From the NCBI GenBank assembly GCA_004794785.1, contig SJOL01009565.1:357383-421382 (forward strand): DNA of 64,000 nt, in the 5' to 3' direction. Position 1 is the first letter of the stretch, and each line of letters begins with the position of its first letter. The position numbers were made by a program, and so were the translations under genes. The notes below the pieces were generated by a model, which saw only the letters and a program-made list of their open reading frames with translations, searched no databases and was not told the origin of the DNA. Origin of the DNA: Opisthorchis felineus. Its lineage: Eukaryota > Platyhelminthes > Trematoda > Opisthorchiida > Opisthorchiidae. Of the stretch, positions 11,615 to 23,290 are shown piece after piece.

Positions 11615-13106
11615 CTTCGAATTCATAGGATTATTTTCAGAGGCTCAGTTACTTTAGGACAACACCTATCCAGTGCCGCGGACTGGGCCTCCAACGGAGC
11701 AGCTGGCTGAGTTTCCGAGGTAGACGCTTTGTTTTGCGTGCCGGATCTTCCCTCCCGGACTGGGCTGTCAGCAGTAATAATAAAAGATTTATTTCCCAAA
11801 TGGTAGGGAGTATTTAAATTGAGGTGAGAGAAAGTCGTCAAAAGAGAAAAACACAACAATGATAAGACGCATGTTACACAGTAAAATGCTGTTAATTTTG
11901 TGAAGCAAAACTATAACCTAGAGGCCAGAGGAGCACGGGCATTCCAGTGGTATTTTAGGCTAAATGTGGATGGTGAAGCGTAGTAGGGATAAATGGCTGT
12001 TTGCCCCTCAGGTTTATGGCGTACACCAAAACTGAATACACTCACTCGTGTCGCTGCTGGACAGGAGTCACTGGTGAAATTTCCATGAACGGGTACAATA
12101 GGGGTAATGCGTAGGACCAAACATGCACTGTGGAGAAGATCTTTGATCATGAGAACTTTGCGATAGTTGAATCCGAGGAGAGGCTTCAGCGGATAAGGAG
12201 TCACTGCGAGGATGTAAACTTGAGAAGACAGAGGAATGGGAGGAAGTCAGTCTAACTTGATGCGTATGGGAAGGTCTCTGATAGCGTGTAGGTCATTAGA
12301 AAGTGTTTAAGTGCTGTATGACTTAGAAAATGACAGCAAGTCGTTAAACGGGCCTATCAGAGGTAGACTTTTGTTGAGTAAATTATGAGTGGGGTTGGGC
12401 CTTTGTCGCTGGTATAATGCTGACATAGTGCAAACAAATAGAACAAAGTAGAATGGAGCTTCTGCCTTTCCAGTATGAAGTACCCTCATACAGCGACGCA
12501 AGAGACAAACGGTGATGGTCAAAGGGTTACCTAAAGCTTTTCGTTGAGCATCACTCCACCAGACAGCGTAAAGCCAAAGCGAGAGGGTGGTCTCGTATTT
12601 TGAACAAAGCGGGGAGTTAACCAATTTGTTGACGGCCAAGTGCTCCGGGCTTTGGACTAGTTATCAGGGACGATTGCAGAGTGCTACGCAGGGAGCAAAA
12701 CTCTTTCTAGCCCTGTTACGGGGTTCAGTCAGAGAGAAACCTTGCACAGGATGTGCAGAAGACAGGAAAGAAATCCCGCTCACCGGATGCAAACCAGAGT
12801 GAATGCTGCCGAAACTATGTTTTTTTTTAATTTGAGAATTTTAGAGGAGAGAGCCCGGTCTGACTGCACGATTCTGCCATAGATTGCTCATAGCTCCTTG
12901 TTTATGTGATCTAATTTCCAAGGTCACCGAAGATCACTGGTTCCCATGTGGTTACCGGTGTAAGTGATACAGCATGAAGTCAAATCGTAGCATATCTTGA
13001 AGATTCTCGGTGTTCTTCATATATCCCGATATAAATTTCGCCCAGGTGGATATTTGAATATTGTTTGGATATGATGTACGCGTCAGACTTAACAAAGCAG
13101 GTGACC
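11615..13106. other. No gene recognised
   Basis: Several 70-110 codon ORFs lie on the minus strand (for example 12,307-12,639). None has an identifiable motif or a repeat partner that I can find in this window. Confidence 0.35.
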
Positions 13107-13205
13107 CAGTTAGCACCTGTGCAGGAATTTCCTCAACAGATTTGCACCAGGGTGTGGAAATTTCCACACCCACTCCTTGGATTTCTGCACCCAGGTGCAG
13201 GCCCA
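13107..13205. repeat. Nested inverted repeat with a perfect 22-bp palindrome
   Basis: At 13150-13171 the sequence GGGTGTGGAAA is followed directly by its exact reverse complement TTTCCACACCC, with no spacer. Around it lie degenerate outward arms: CACCTGTGCAGGAATTTCC on the left and the reverse complement of GGATTTCTGCACCCAGGTG on the right. The symmetry keeps both strands open: a 136-codon frame on plus (13,061-13,471) and a 112-codon frame on minus (12,952-13,290) overlap it. No protein family is recognisable in either. Confidence 0.8.
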
Positions 13206-14445
13206 TTATGGAAATGAAACAAGTTTCTGGCCTCAGACCGTACCCGGGGGCGAAAATGTCCGAACTCAGCACCCAAGTCGTTGCACTCATTCAGCGCTTA
13301 GCGAAAATGGTCCGGTGCGCTAAGTTAGCGCATTGTGGGTATTTACTGTTTCCCATGGGACAATTTGCAAACTTCCTGAACATTACGCTTGTGCGCCGCA
13401 ATGACCTAACTACCCCAATGACTTTCCTTAGCATATTACCTGCATGGATAGAAATAAGCGGTCTGAAGTAAAAATACTTATACGAAAGAGATAGCAAAAA
13501 CTTTAAAGAAAATCTTTTAATTTGTCATTCTTCGTAGCCCTCTGCATCCGTTTTCGAACTTTCCGTCGTTCGTTTTCAGACCAGCGGTGAACGATTCCTT
13601 TGATCTGTTGTACATTTCTAGCTAGGAACTTTTACGTTTACGCGTCCGTAATGAAAAAATATAGTGATGGAAGTTTATCCAACCACTTGTTCAAAATAAC
13701 CGAGTATAAAATAACCATTAAATACTTACAAATATGACTTCGGGCCAGTCTGGTTGACTCGAAGACTCCTTTTTCATTCAATTAAGAAGTACTGAGTATC
13801 TTGAAGGCCACGTACGTGTGAGTATGTTCGTCATATACTCTTTTGTTGCGCTGGCGCCCTGTCTGAGCCACCTTTTCACTTTTGCGAAATAAGTTATTGT
13901 GATTCACACTAACACTTAACGAGTGTGCATACCGGGGACTATCTCTAAGGAATTCTTCGTACCTGTCCAGTTCATTTTTGGACGACAAGGGCAGGAACGG
14001 CTCATTTTTCTCCAGTGATGTGTAAGTTCGCTTCAAATTCTCTATAATATAGTTAAGACAAATTGTAAGTAACTCACTGAGAATGAGGTCGGCCAGGTCT
14101 TGTGATATTGTGCTGGCCTTGGTGTTTGAATAACTAGTTTTAGAAAGTAAGTATACACCACGTAAAGCAAACCTGGAAAGCTGCGTAGAGCTACGAGGGC
14201 AAAAGATGGTACAGAAGAAAAACATGAAATATTCGTAATGTACAAACCGCAATTTTGACTGGTTGGGGGCCTGTCACCTTGCAGATCTGGTAGCATGCAC
14301 GAGGGCTGAAAACCTAATGTGGCGGACGGGTACGCCCTGCAGGGAGGGTCGCCCTGTTGCGTTGCACCGTGGTGCGTTCGTATATCCGCCACCCCTCCGG
14401 TAGCACGGGTGTATCGCCCATCGCCGGTGGTTCTGAGCCTGGCCT
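13206..14445. other. No gene recognised; decayed repeat likely
   Basis: The minus-strand reading from 14,446 downward continues for several hundred bases with stops, as if it were the trailing part of the repeat at 14,446-14,680. No independent gene is seen. Confidence 0.35.
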
Positions 14446-14680
14446 TTAATTAGAGAAAACCATAAAAGAGCACCGTTGTTGTTTGTCTGTAGCTGGATTG
14501 GACTTGTCACGGTTGTAACTTGTCTGGCAACACCAAGGAATACGAACGAATGACAGCAATCCTTTTGTTTTTTTAAAAAAATATTCATGGGTAGCCTGGA
14601 AATACTGGGCGAGGCTCACGGCAAACATCGACGTACGGGGCGTGGCCACCGCCGTCTTAGTTGGGTTGCACCACCCCAAT
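14446..14680 (-). repeat. Protein-coding-like dispersed repeat, copy 1 (end of a 92-codon ORF)
   Basis: A 92-codon minus-strand ORF (14,724 to 14,446) ends in a peptide containing SNPATDKQQRCSFMVFSN. The plus strand at 23,080-23,290 ends in a matching peptide (SSSKPAAMGRQQRCCFVNFLN, interrupted only by point changes), with aligned DNA upstream: ATTGGGGTGGTGCAACCC here against ATTGTGTGGTGCACCCCC there, and a shared CAACAACGGTGCT core. Similarity in both DNA and reading frame indicates copies of one dispersed element that once encoded a protein. The protein family is not recognised. Confidence 0.6.
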
Positions 14681-14724
14681 TCCCCTTCATCATCCAGACA
14701 TAACACACACGTTTTTTGAAGCAA

Positions 14725-16211
14725 TCATATACATATAAAGGGTAATCTTCTCATCATTTCCTGATTACCAGTAGTCCCAGCTTGCGCCTAATGGCTGTTT
14801 TTGGCCATGCATCATTCGCTTCTTGGAGCTGACAGCAGTGACTCGGTGACCGGACACCCATACTCTTACCCTCCTGTTGAGTTGAGGTAGTAGATTCCAG
14901 TTAAACTACGGTTCTTATCCATTATCTCGGAAGCTGTTGCCCAACCGCTTATTACTTGTCTGCTGTCCATGTTTACTTTAACACCCCCTTTGCACAACGG
15001 AGACCCTTTGGTTGGATTTCTTTTTGCTGAGCTAAAAACTACCGCTATGCATTCTTACCATGTCATTACCTGCTCCAGCTAGTCCAACGGCTAGCGACCC
15101 TGCCTTGGCGGCTAAGTACTTACCTTCCCAAAATTAGGCACCCACTCTGGCCCAGCTAGTACGTGGCTTCTAGGTCAGCCAACAAAATCCACCTCTTCCT
15201 GGGTTCGTTTAGTTTGCTGTCATCCGCTTTTATTTTTTCTATTGAACACCGTTTTATCTGATGCCTCCTGGCACTCACCAGATGCTACTGCTCTCATCCT
15301 ATTCCTTCCTCATTCTCCCTCTTCCCAAGCTTCAAACTTCGATGTAGTTGCGCAAACGCCCCGTGCAACCCTTATTCATTCAATCTGGCTTGTCCGCGGT
15401 CTACACTCACATGTCCTCCTACTGATTGGAAATTTCCCGTGACTCTGCATCGGCCTGACTCTATTTGTGTCAATCTCCTCGTCTAACCCGCATCCAGCTG
15501 CCACGGAAATGCGTATCCCCTGTCCGATTGCGGCAACCTTGACGACCGTTACGGGGCTGTCCAGAAACCGAAGTATGTCAGTGCAATGATGGCATGGCAC
15601 TGCCGTACCCAGTCTGATGGCACTCCCGCAACTACTTTCTTCAGAATCTCGACCGCGGCCTCTTGCCCACTCGAGCCTGTAATCGCAACCACAAACAAAT
15701 TTTTCACCTGGGCCCAACCGCCTCGTTCTAAACCGCTGAACATATCGTTCGGACTTAACCAACCTAGATTCCTGCCGCAATTTCGGTTTGCCTCTTCCAA
15801 AAGTTCAAATTCATTTACGGTGTTCGATTGGCCCTATGCATTTGCACCATCTCCCCATCAACACTACACTTTACACCTGACCTCCCTGCAACAGTGACAC
15901 TAGTGAGTCTACTCAGTTTCAATTTAAACCATATTTTTGAGACAAAACTTGCCATTTGACTCCAGATCGAATTCTTCAACCTCCATCTCCATTTTTGCAG
16001 TTGGTACCCCTAGCCATCTACTCGGCCACCCAAGGTCACTCATGTCCTGCAACGGTTTTCGGTTTTAGTTCAGGTCAGCAGGCCTCATCTTTGAACTAGT
16101 CGTGCGCTATGCCCATTGTCCCCCTTTTTTCGGTTCCCACAACTGTTGTAACTTTTCACATAATAAGCATGCCCGTTGTGTTGTTACCTGCCGCGTTCAG
16201 GTTGTAACGAC
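14725..16211. other. Pyrimidine-rich segment without a recognised gene
   Basis: The plus strand from about 15,200 to 16,150 is rich in C and T and poor in G. This produces open but low-information frames such as 15,586-15,897. No motif is seen. It may be the body of the (ATT)n-tailed retroelement whose ends lie at 16.2-16.4 kb. Confidence 0.35.
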
Positions 16212-16265
16212 CTGATCATGCCCCAATCAGCATGCTTTCTACAAGTTACTATTATTATTATTAAT
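16212..16265 (+). mobile_element. Possible second (ATT)n-tailed retroelement end
   Basis: TGATCATGCCCC starts like the ends at 11,546 and 16,355, and the segment finishes in (ATT)4-5. The middle differs, so it may be a degenerate or internally deleted copy of the same 3' end. Confidence 0.4.
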
Positions 16266-16354
16266 GCCCAATGTTTATGACAATGTCCCCTTTCCGAGCA
16301 TTACCCTGTACCCACAAACCCCGGCAGTCATTTTTTATTCTGACTGTAACATTA

Positions 16355-16431
16355 TGATCATGTCTGATGGCATGTCACCCACCAGTTTGGAATAAACATT
16401 ATTATTATTACTATTATTTTTATTGTTATTA
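16355..16431 (+). mobile_element. 3' end of an (ATT)n-tailed retroelement, copy 2
   Basis: This matches 11,546-11,614: TGATCATGTCTGATGG, CACCCACCAGTTTGG, AATAAACATT, then a long imperfect ATT tail with ACT, TTT and GTT variants. The pairing of the two copies fixes the junction between unique sequence and tail. Confidence 0.65.
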
Positions 16432-16599
16432 AAATATCTCGTAACACAAGGGGTCCCACGCACAAAAGGAACTATCGTAACTTGGAAGCCTTTAATCGCT
16501 CTAGGTCTACCACACCTCGAGATTTTTGGGGGAAAATCCGCATTAAGGATCACACGCTGATCTTCATTTGCATCATTCAGCATGTTTCAGGATTCCAAA

Positions 16600-17430
16600 G
16601 AAAGCCAAGCATTGTGTCCGACTGCCATAGTTCTGAGGGAGCTGAGGAAGCTTCGCCCCAAACCGAGGTAAGAACCTTGCATGTAATCTGATGGGAAACT
16701 GTCAATCATAGGGAAAATCATCTCCCGCATTGAACTGAAAGCTTATAGTGTTTCTCTTGTTTTTGGGTCCGGAAACCAGGGCCATGGCGTAAGGGGGCTG
16801 GTAACGATGGAAAATTCATTCGTGTGCCAATGTGCACAGCCTTCTGCGCACAATAATCACAGCCGTAATATCCCGTATGCCCCTTCACTTGCTTCAGAAA
16901 TGCCATAGCAGCTTTGCCGCAAACGCTAGATAAAAGGTCGAAGGTGCTAGTAATATAAATTAGGCAGACGCCTTTCACCATGGCGTCCGTCAGCTCGATG
17001 ACTGTGTCGGACATAAACTGTTGAAAATCACTTGGCTTTTTATTACCACAATTTATACCAATAACAAGAGGACAACCGAGAAAAGGGGAGAATATGCAGG
17101 AGATTATGGGCCACAGCTGGACACGCGAGTCGTTATAGGCCCGAATACCATTAACATTTATTTGAATGTCGATATTTGTTACCTCACCATTAATTTCTCC
17201 GAGTTGCCGCAGTAAACCTGCTTTCAGTCCAAGGTAGATGCAGGTCTCACCATCCTTCTGTAGAATGCAGCATCAATGGGAAGGTTTCATAACAGCCAGT
17301 GGACGCTTCGGAAGGGATGAGAAAAAATCTCTCAATTCGTTAAACACAAAGGTTAAACCGGATAATATTAGGTCCAGTCTTTGCGCCATCTGACGAACAG
17401 TTTTTAAGATTTTCCTACGCGGCTGTGGAT
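16600..17430 (-). pseudogene. DNA-transposon transposase-like protein, broken
   Basis: Read on the minus strand, a frame open from about 17,270 to 16,718 carries YLGLKAGLLRQLGEI, IDIQINVNGIRAY, VQLWPIISCIFSP, FLGCPLVIGINCGNKKPSD and KGHTGYYGCDYCAQKAVHIG followed by MNFPSLPAPLRHGPGF. The order and the GHTGYxxCxxC zinc-binding-like motif match a group of transposase-like proteins common in invertebrate genomes and often called Tnp2/CACTA-like. An in-frame TGA near 17,275 separates it from an upstream block in the same frame (NELRDFFSSLPKRPLAV) that fits the same family. A frameshift near 16,725 leads to FPSDYMQGSYLGLGRSFL, the family's next conserved block. No terminal inverted repeats were found. 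Family naming is from memory; the breaks are seen directly. Confidence 0.7.
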
Positions 17431-17689
17431 TGTTAAAAAAGGTACTGTTGAAGAGCAATATAAGTGTAGACAGAACATATGGACGATCCCCTGAATGACC
17501 TGCAATGGGCTTTCCTCTTGCGGTAAATAGCTGTAAATCACGAATAAGAGAATGATTCTCCAATGACTTCAGTGATAATTGGACTTCTAGTCCAAGAGTA
17601 CTAATTACGAGGGTTGGTGAAACGGCCAGCAGTGAGCGGCATCGCAAGGCACAGCCCAGTAGTTCCTCTGTGACAGTCAACTTTGGCAT
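17431..17689 (-). pseudogene. Possible N-terminal extension of the transposase remnant
   Basis: The open frame that contains NELRDFFSSLPKRPLAV continues upstream to an ATG at 17,689 (MPKLTVTEELLGCALRCRSL). I cannot match this part to the transposase family. It may be an N-terminal region or unrelated open sequence. Confidence 0.3.
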
Positions 17690-18109
17690 ATCTGGAACTT
17701 GTCGCCTAATTGTTAAGAATCTTATCCACAGTGGTTCGATTCAAGGCATCGTGAACGCATTCATCTGTTAGGCAACGCAAACAGCCGATTGCTGCCACCA
17801 CCCAGCATACTTTCCTATATACTCGACAAACCTCTACACGCAATGCGGAAGAAGTTTTGGGGCATCGACGATTTGTTGAAATAAAAAATCGTGCTTACAA
17901 CTTTTGTACACTTACATACGGTGTGTACAAAGCATAACGCAGCAGAAAAGGCTCACTTTCAGGTACGCCGCTCAGTATTCGCACAATGAAACTGAATTGT
18001 AGAAAGCGACGGCATTTTCAATGTTACCACCTCATAATGAAAAATACATATCCACAATGAAGGGTTCTGCAAATTATCTGCATGGCTGATTTGTTTAAGT
18101 GAGCTTTCC
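17690..18109. other. No gene recognised
   Basis: AT-rich spacer between the transposase remnant and the CR1 pseudogene. The last part may include the CR1 5' region, but no boundary is visible. Confidence 0.35.
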
Positions 18110-20961
18110 ACCTTCGGAGGAAGCAGAGGCAGTGTTAAAATGCTTGTCCGAAAACTGTCTCAGTCTCTTCAATAAACTTCACGATATCAATCAGTCAGGT
18201 TGCCCTGAACAGCCGTCCGTAATCGCACTTACAGAAACCTGGCTCACACCAGATGTCTCTGGCCCGGAGATCTCAATAGACGGCTACTCTGTTTTCCGAG
18301 CTGACTCAAAACGCGGGAGGGCTGGTGGGGTTGCTTTGTACTTACGTGCGGCCATGCCCATCTCGATTGTCCTCTTCGATACCACTCCTGCACCTTTTTG
18401 CAATGCACTGTGGATCCAAATCCCACTGCGTGGGATCGATTCTCTTCCCGGCTTGGTCTACCGTTGCCCCTCGAGTCCGCCGGAAGATAACCACTTCCTC
18501 ATACAAACACCTGAGCGAATGTCCTCTAGCTACCACTTTACACACCTCTTGCTGGAAGGTGCTCTTATTGCCTCTAAGGCCTGCTGAATGGAGCAGCAAC
18601 GCGTCGGGTCTGGCGGACATTTTGCAGCGGCGCTGACCAAAGTCACTCAACAGAGCGCTTGAACACAGCATGTCGTTGCACCCACCAGATACCGCGCAGG
18701 CCAACTACAATCCATCCTGGATTTGGCCGTCACCAACGAAATACACTTCTTTGATCAGGTGTTAACGCTCTACTGGGACGTGGTGACCACATTGTGCTGG
18801 CCTTTGATTTCACCTGCTACTGGACCAGACATCCCGAACCTCAAACGTGGACTCGAAACTTCTGCCGTGCAGACTTTTCAGGAATGCGCACCTTTCTCGA
18901 ACACGTTAAAGTGGGACCAGCCTCAGTAGAAGACTTATACAAGACCATTCTCCAAAAAACCAGCGTGCAGTCGGATGGACCGCAAGCTACCTAAAAGGAT
19001 TCGGAATCTTCTGGAAAAGGGATCTCAACTATTTTTCAAAAAGTTGGCTACAGGAGACAGAAGGTTAGCTGGCATTTCGTAAAATTCGGAACCGCTGCAA
19101 CTCAGAAATCCGCCAATGGAATATACGAAAAAAAGTCACCATTCTGGACCTCGCCGCAGAAACAAGCGATCCGCGTTCCCCCTGAGGGACAGCAACGGGA
19201 AACTCACATATGACTAAATAATGGCATCTGAGGCCTACAGAGAACACTATGCAGCTCCTATATTAAGCCAGAGCGTACCCGTCACATCCAATCTTGTCAA
19301 GGCGTAACTACGAACGGCCTCTAACCGACTTAGTCTTTACGGTGGAGGACATTCGTCAACTCTTGTATAAGACCAAACCATTCTGCGAGTTAGGGCCAGA
19401 GGAGACCTATCCAAGGATCCTGAAGGAAACGTCGTTCACACTGGCAAATCATTTCTACCTGGTATTTCGTCAGTCGCTCGACGAAGGTCTCCTTCCCTCA
19501 GCTTGGAAGGAAGCTATTTTCACACCAATCTACAAAACTGGTGACCGACTATCGCCCGGTAGCTACAAGCCTATTAGTCGCACTAGCGCACCGTGCAAGG
19601 TGATGGAACGCATTCTGAAGCAAGCCATCCTAGCTCACCTTAGTACCAACAACTTGATATCTCCAGTTCAACATGGATTTCTCCCAAACCGTTCTTGTGC
19701 GACGAACACGCTCGTTATACTGGACAGCTTAACCCAAGCCAAATATGGGATGCCATATTTTTCGATTTCACAGAGGCATTTGACCGATTACGCCTCGATT
19801 TGCTGCCCCACAAACTCCAGTCTTACGGGATTCAGGGGGAAACTCTACCCTAGATTGGGGCGTTTTCATCAGACAAAAAATTCCGAGTGAAAGTAGGTTT
19901 GAACTACTCTTCTGTGGCGCCGGTCTCCATTGGAGTTACTCAAGACTCCGTTTAGGGACCACTTCTGTTTCTGATCTACGTCAACTACCTTCCAAACGTT
20001 CTTTCAAGTCCATGTCTGTTTTTTGCGGACGACTTGAAATCCTGGAGGTCCAACGCCTGTGCCCTCCAAATGGACGTAGACGCGGCAAAGCAGTGGTCGT
20101 TGGACTGGCGCCCCCCCTTGATTGACAAAAAGTGCGTCCATATGTCATTCGGAGGGGGCTGAGCGAACGCCTTTGTCGTGCGTGGCGAGAATGGACTAGA
20201 AGACATCACGAGGATGGATGCCCAAAGGGATTTGGGTATCTGGCTCTCTTCAAACATGTCCTTCTCATTGCACCACGAGAAATCGGCTCAAAAGGCATTC
20301 GCTGTTCTACGGATGAGTCGGCGCCACTTCTCTCGTATTACTCGCATTGACTTCAAAATACTCCACGGAGCCTACGTTAGACTAGTTCTTGATAATGCCA
20401 ACTAAGTTGTCTACTCAGGACGCAAGAAAGACGTAATCCTCATTGAGCGTGTCCAACCAGCTGCTACGACAATGGTTGCGGTGGACTACGAAACGCGCCC
20501 CACGGCGCTTGACCTCTTTCCCTTGGAGAATCGTCGCCTCCGAGGGGACCTAATTCTTACTTATTCCCTGTTTGAACAAGGTTTGGCCAACAGGTTTTTC
20601 ACCGTTGACCCGGCTGACCCGCGGCGGAGACATGGTAAGAATATTTTCAAGCTCAGAGCGCACTCTTTTTTTAAGCAAAATATTTCATCATTTCGGGTAG
20701 TTGTTGTGTGGAATAACCTTCCTTTGACGGTTGTACACGCTACATCTAGTATCCAATTCAAAGCACTATTAGACGCTTTTTTATACGAGTCCTCGCGCTG
20801 GAAAGCTTACTGTCCCGCGCTGAGAACTTAAAGAGCCGTGGTACACCCTTTCTTTGCCTGTGCCTTTCAGTTGAATGGCAGCTGCTGAACGACAAGAACA
20901 AATTCGACCTGGGAAACTTGGACGAAAGCCTCGACCCTGCGTATCAATCCGTGAATCCGTG
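18110..20961 (+). pseudogene. CR1-type LINE with endonuclease and RT, nearly complete second ORF (copy C)
   Basis: CR1-like elements encode an APE-type endonuclease joined to a reverse transcriptase. The endonuclease starts near 18,150 (NCLSLFNKLHDI) and shows ALTETWLTP, DGYSVFRADSKRGRAGG and FCNALWIQIPLRG. The expected GDFNA box reads GALIA, losing catalytic residues. The frame then shifts through PTRYRAGQ, FCRADFSGMRTFLEHVKV and VGPASVEDLYKTI. The RT frame (19,294 onward) shows DIRQLLYKTKPFCELGP, ILAHLSTNNLISPVQHGF and LPNRSC, motif A TEAFDR, motif B GVTQDSV-stop-GPLLF and FFADDLK, then the C-terminal block ending at 20,831. The element closes with two AATCCGTG units (20,946-20,961). Several frameshifts and stops make it inactive. 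Copy B (5,743-6,905, opposite strand) shares its 3' 1.1 kb almost exactly. Confidence 0.9.
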
Positions 20962-23079
20962 ACTCTATTTTGTTTTCTTCAATATCCGTTCATGTGCATT
21001 TCTACCGCATCTGACTCACCGGCTCTGCTGAAGTGACGCCTACATCTTCACTTCTGCAATCATGTCAAAACTATTCGCGTGCACTTCGACAGCCACCCCT
21101 GAGTCGATCTAACTGGCGACTGTAGAGTTTACTTCGTCCTATTACTCCAGGAGAAACTTTCCTCATGCTTTACTGCAATTACTTGTCTCTACGTGCGTCG
21201 ATCTAATAATTTCTCTTCACTCATCCTTGCTCCAGGACTAGTCAGCACCGCTTTCTCCAAAGCATATAATATCGGAAAGCCATCCATATCCCCAGTCTGT
21301 ATTCCACGATTCACCGTAGCCCCCAATTGTCTATCTCCGCAGCTCTTCCACCCACTTTCCGAATGAGATTTACTGAACTCTTCTAAAAATTGTCTGCGAC
21401 TGCTCCCTAGCTACCTTTTTTTACCACAGCACGCTCCAGTACGTGACAGTCCAACCTCTCTAAACGCATGCCATCTAACGGACCAGCACAATTGCTAGCT
21501 GCGAAAACATGCGCTTCAGTCACGATTTTCGAACGAACGATTTTTTTAAACCTCTGCCCTTCTCACGCAGCTCCATGGACGATTACACAATCAAATATGA
21601 ATTTAGTGGCGCAATGTTTAGCTAATGGACGACCTCCATACTCTCATATGGTCAAGCCTATTCACATCGACCACAAACCCCCACTCTATAATATCTCCAC
21701 ACGAATGTCGATTGTCGTTTTTGAAATCGGAAAGCATCACCGCACTGTAATAGTTAGAAATCGTGACCACTTATCTGCCTACTGTTTCAGGCTGCAGTAT
21801 GACTTATACCTTAGCTCTCTCTATTAGACCTTCTTGACCATTTACCCCAATTTGAGTCCCAAAACCAGATATGTTCACCTTATTTCCTCGTCTGAACGGT
21901 AACAGTGAACCGCGCTGTGCCGTGGATGGACACAGGAATATGTTTGCTGCATAGTTGTCTTAATGTGTCAAGATTCCTTCACCAATCATTACTACCCTAA
22001 TACCCTAACTCATCATACCAGATGTTCATTTACGGGGGCTGCTCACGAACATAAGTACGACGTTGCGACGATGGTAGCGTGATTGCCATACCCCGTCTGG
22101 TGGCCTGTCCGTAGTTTACAATCTCTCAGCTAGTCCTCAATGGAGCGTCTTACCTGCACCCACAATACCATCTCGGTCAGCTAAATTTGTGCCGGAACTT
22201 CAAAGTGCTGGCCAACCTATCGTGTTGCCTTCTTGTTCTGCCCATAAAAGCCACTAATTCTTTGGACGGCACTATCAAGTATTCATTACACCGGCGAAGA
22301 GAGAACTTCGCCGGAAACCCGATATAACATGTACGATTGTCACACAAGATTGGTCAAACTGACTAGCTACGGCGAGTGTTTTAGTTTGTCCAGCGGGAAG
22401 CCCGCTGCAAAGGTAAGAGACTTTCTCTCACACAAGTCTCGAATGGCTGCCAAGTTTTGGGTTTTAGCGGACAAAGAAGACGTAACCACTCTTATGCACT
22501 CATTGAACATACTTTTAAATCCAATACAGGATAAAACAGGTGAAGAAAACAGGTTGTCAAAAATCTTCCACCATCCTCACAAGGACATCATGCCGAGCCA
22601 AGGCAGTCAGTAAAAACTTGAAGTTCCCGCCCAAATTACGCTCAAACAGAGTTTAGCAAAATTGTAACCGTCTGGAAAATCCTAGTCGCCAGGTGCTAAA
22701 GTTTATGCGAGCCTTTTCCTTGTTCTAACTATGGTTCAAACGAAATTCTGGGTGCGCGTCCAAGGATCGGCTAAGGAATGATGTGATGAAGCTTCCGACG
22801 TAATACACGGAGACCGTATGGTAGCTGGAAGCTTCTAAGTTAACTGAAGAGCGCCGGGGTTTGGGAGGAAAGCTGAAGCTAAGATAAGGGACCATCAGCC
22901 GCTGAGTCAATGCTATCAGCTCCAAGCGATGTGGAGTGTATGACAAAAAGAGATAGAGGGTGTCAGCTGGCTATGTTAATACCGAAAACCAGAAAGTCTT
23001 TATACCTCATTTGTATACGGTCGCGCTGATGGGCAAGGGGAGGAGCCCGCATGTGTTATGTTCGGCTGACGAAGTCGAC
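20962..23079. other. No gene recognised
   Basis: The first kilobase is C- and T-rich on the plus strand and contains one 119-codon frame (21,468-21,827) without motifs. Another open stretch (22,329-22,613, 94 codons) is also unassigned. I see no repeat tail, tRNA or clear exon signals. Confidence 0.35.
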
Positions 23080-23290
23080 ATTGTGTGGTGCACCCCCAGC
23101 TAATGCGAAGGTGGCGATAGCCTTGCACGTTGAAGTAATTCAGGAGCGTCACAATAGTATCTTTGCAAGAGTGGCTCTACTTCGCCTTTATTTTACAGCA
23201 TCGTCAGACATTTGCCACAACCAAAGCAGTTCCAAACCAGCAGCTATGGGCAGACAACAACGGTGCTGTTTCGTGAATTTCCTGAATTAA
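23080..23290 (+). repeat. Protein-coding-like dispersed repeat, copy 2
   Basis: This is the partner of 14,446-14,680 on the opposite strand. The reading frame (from 23,051) ends with the PAAMGRQQRCCFVNFLN block, and the DNA keeps the GACAACAACGGTGCT core and the upstream GTGGTGCACCCCCA segment. Both copies stop at nearly the same codon, suggesting the end of a conserved ORF in the source element. Confidence 0.6.
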
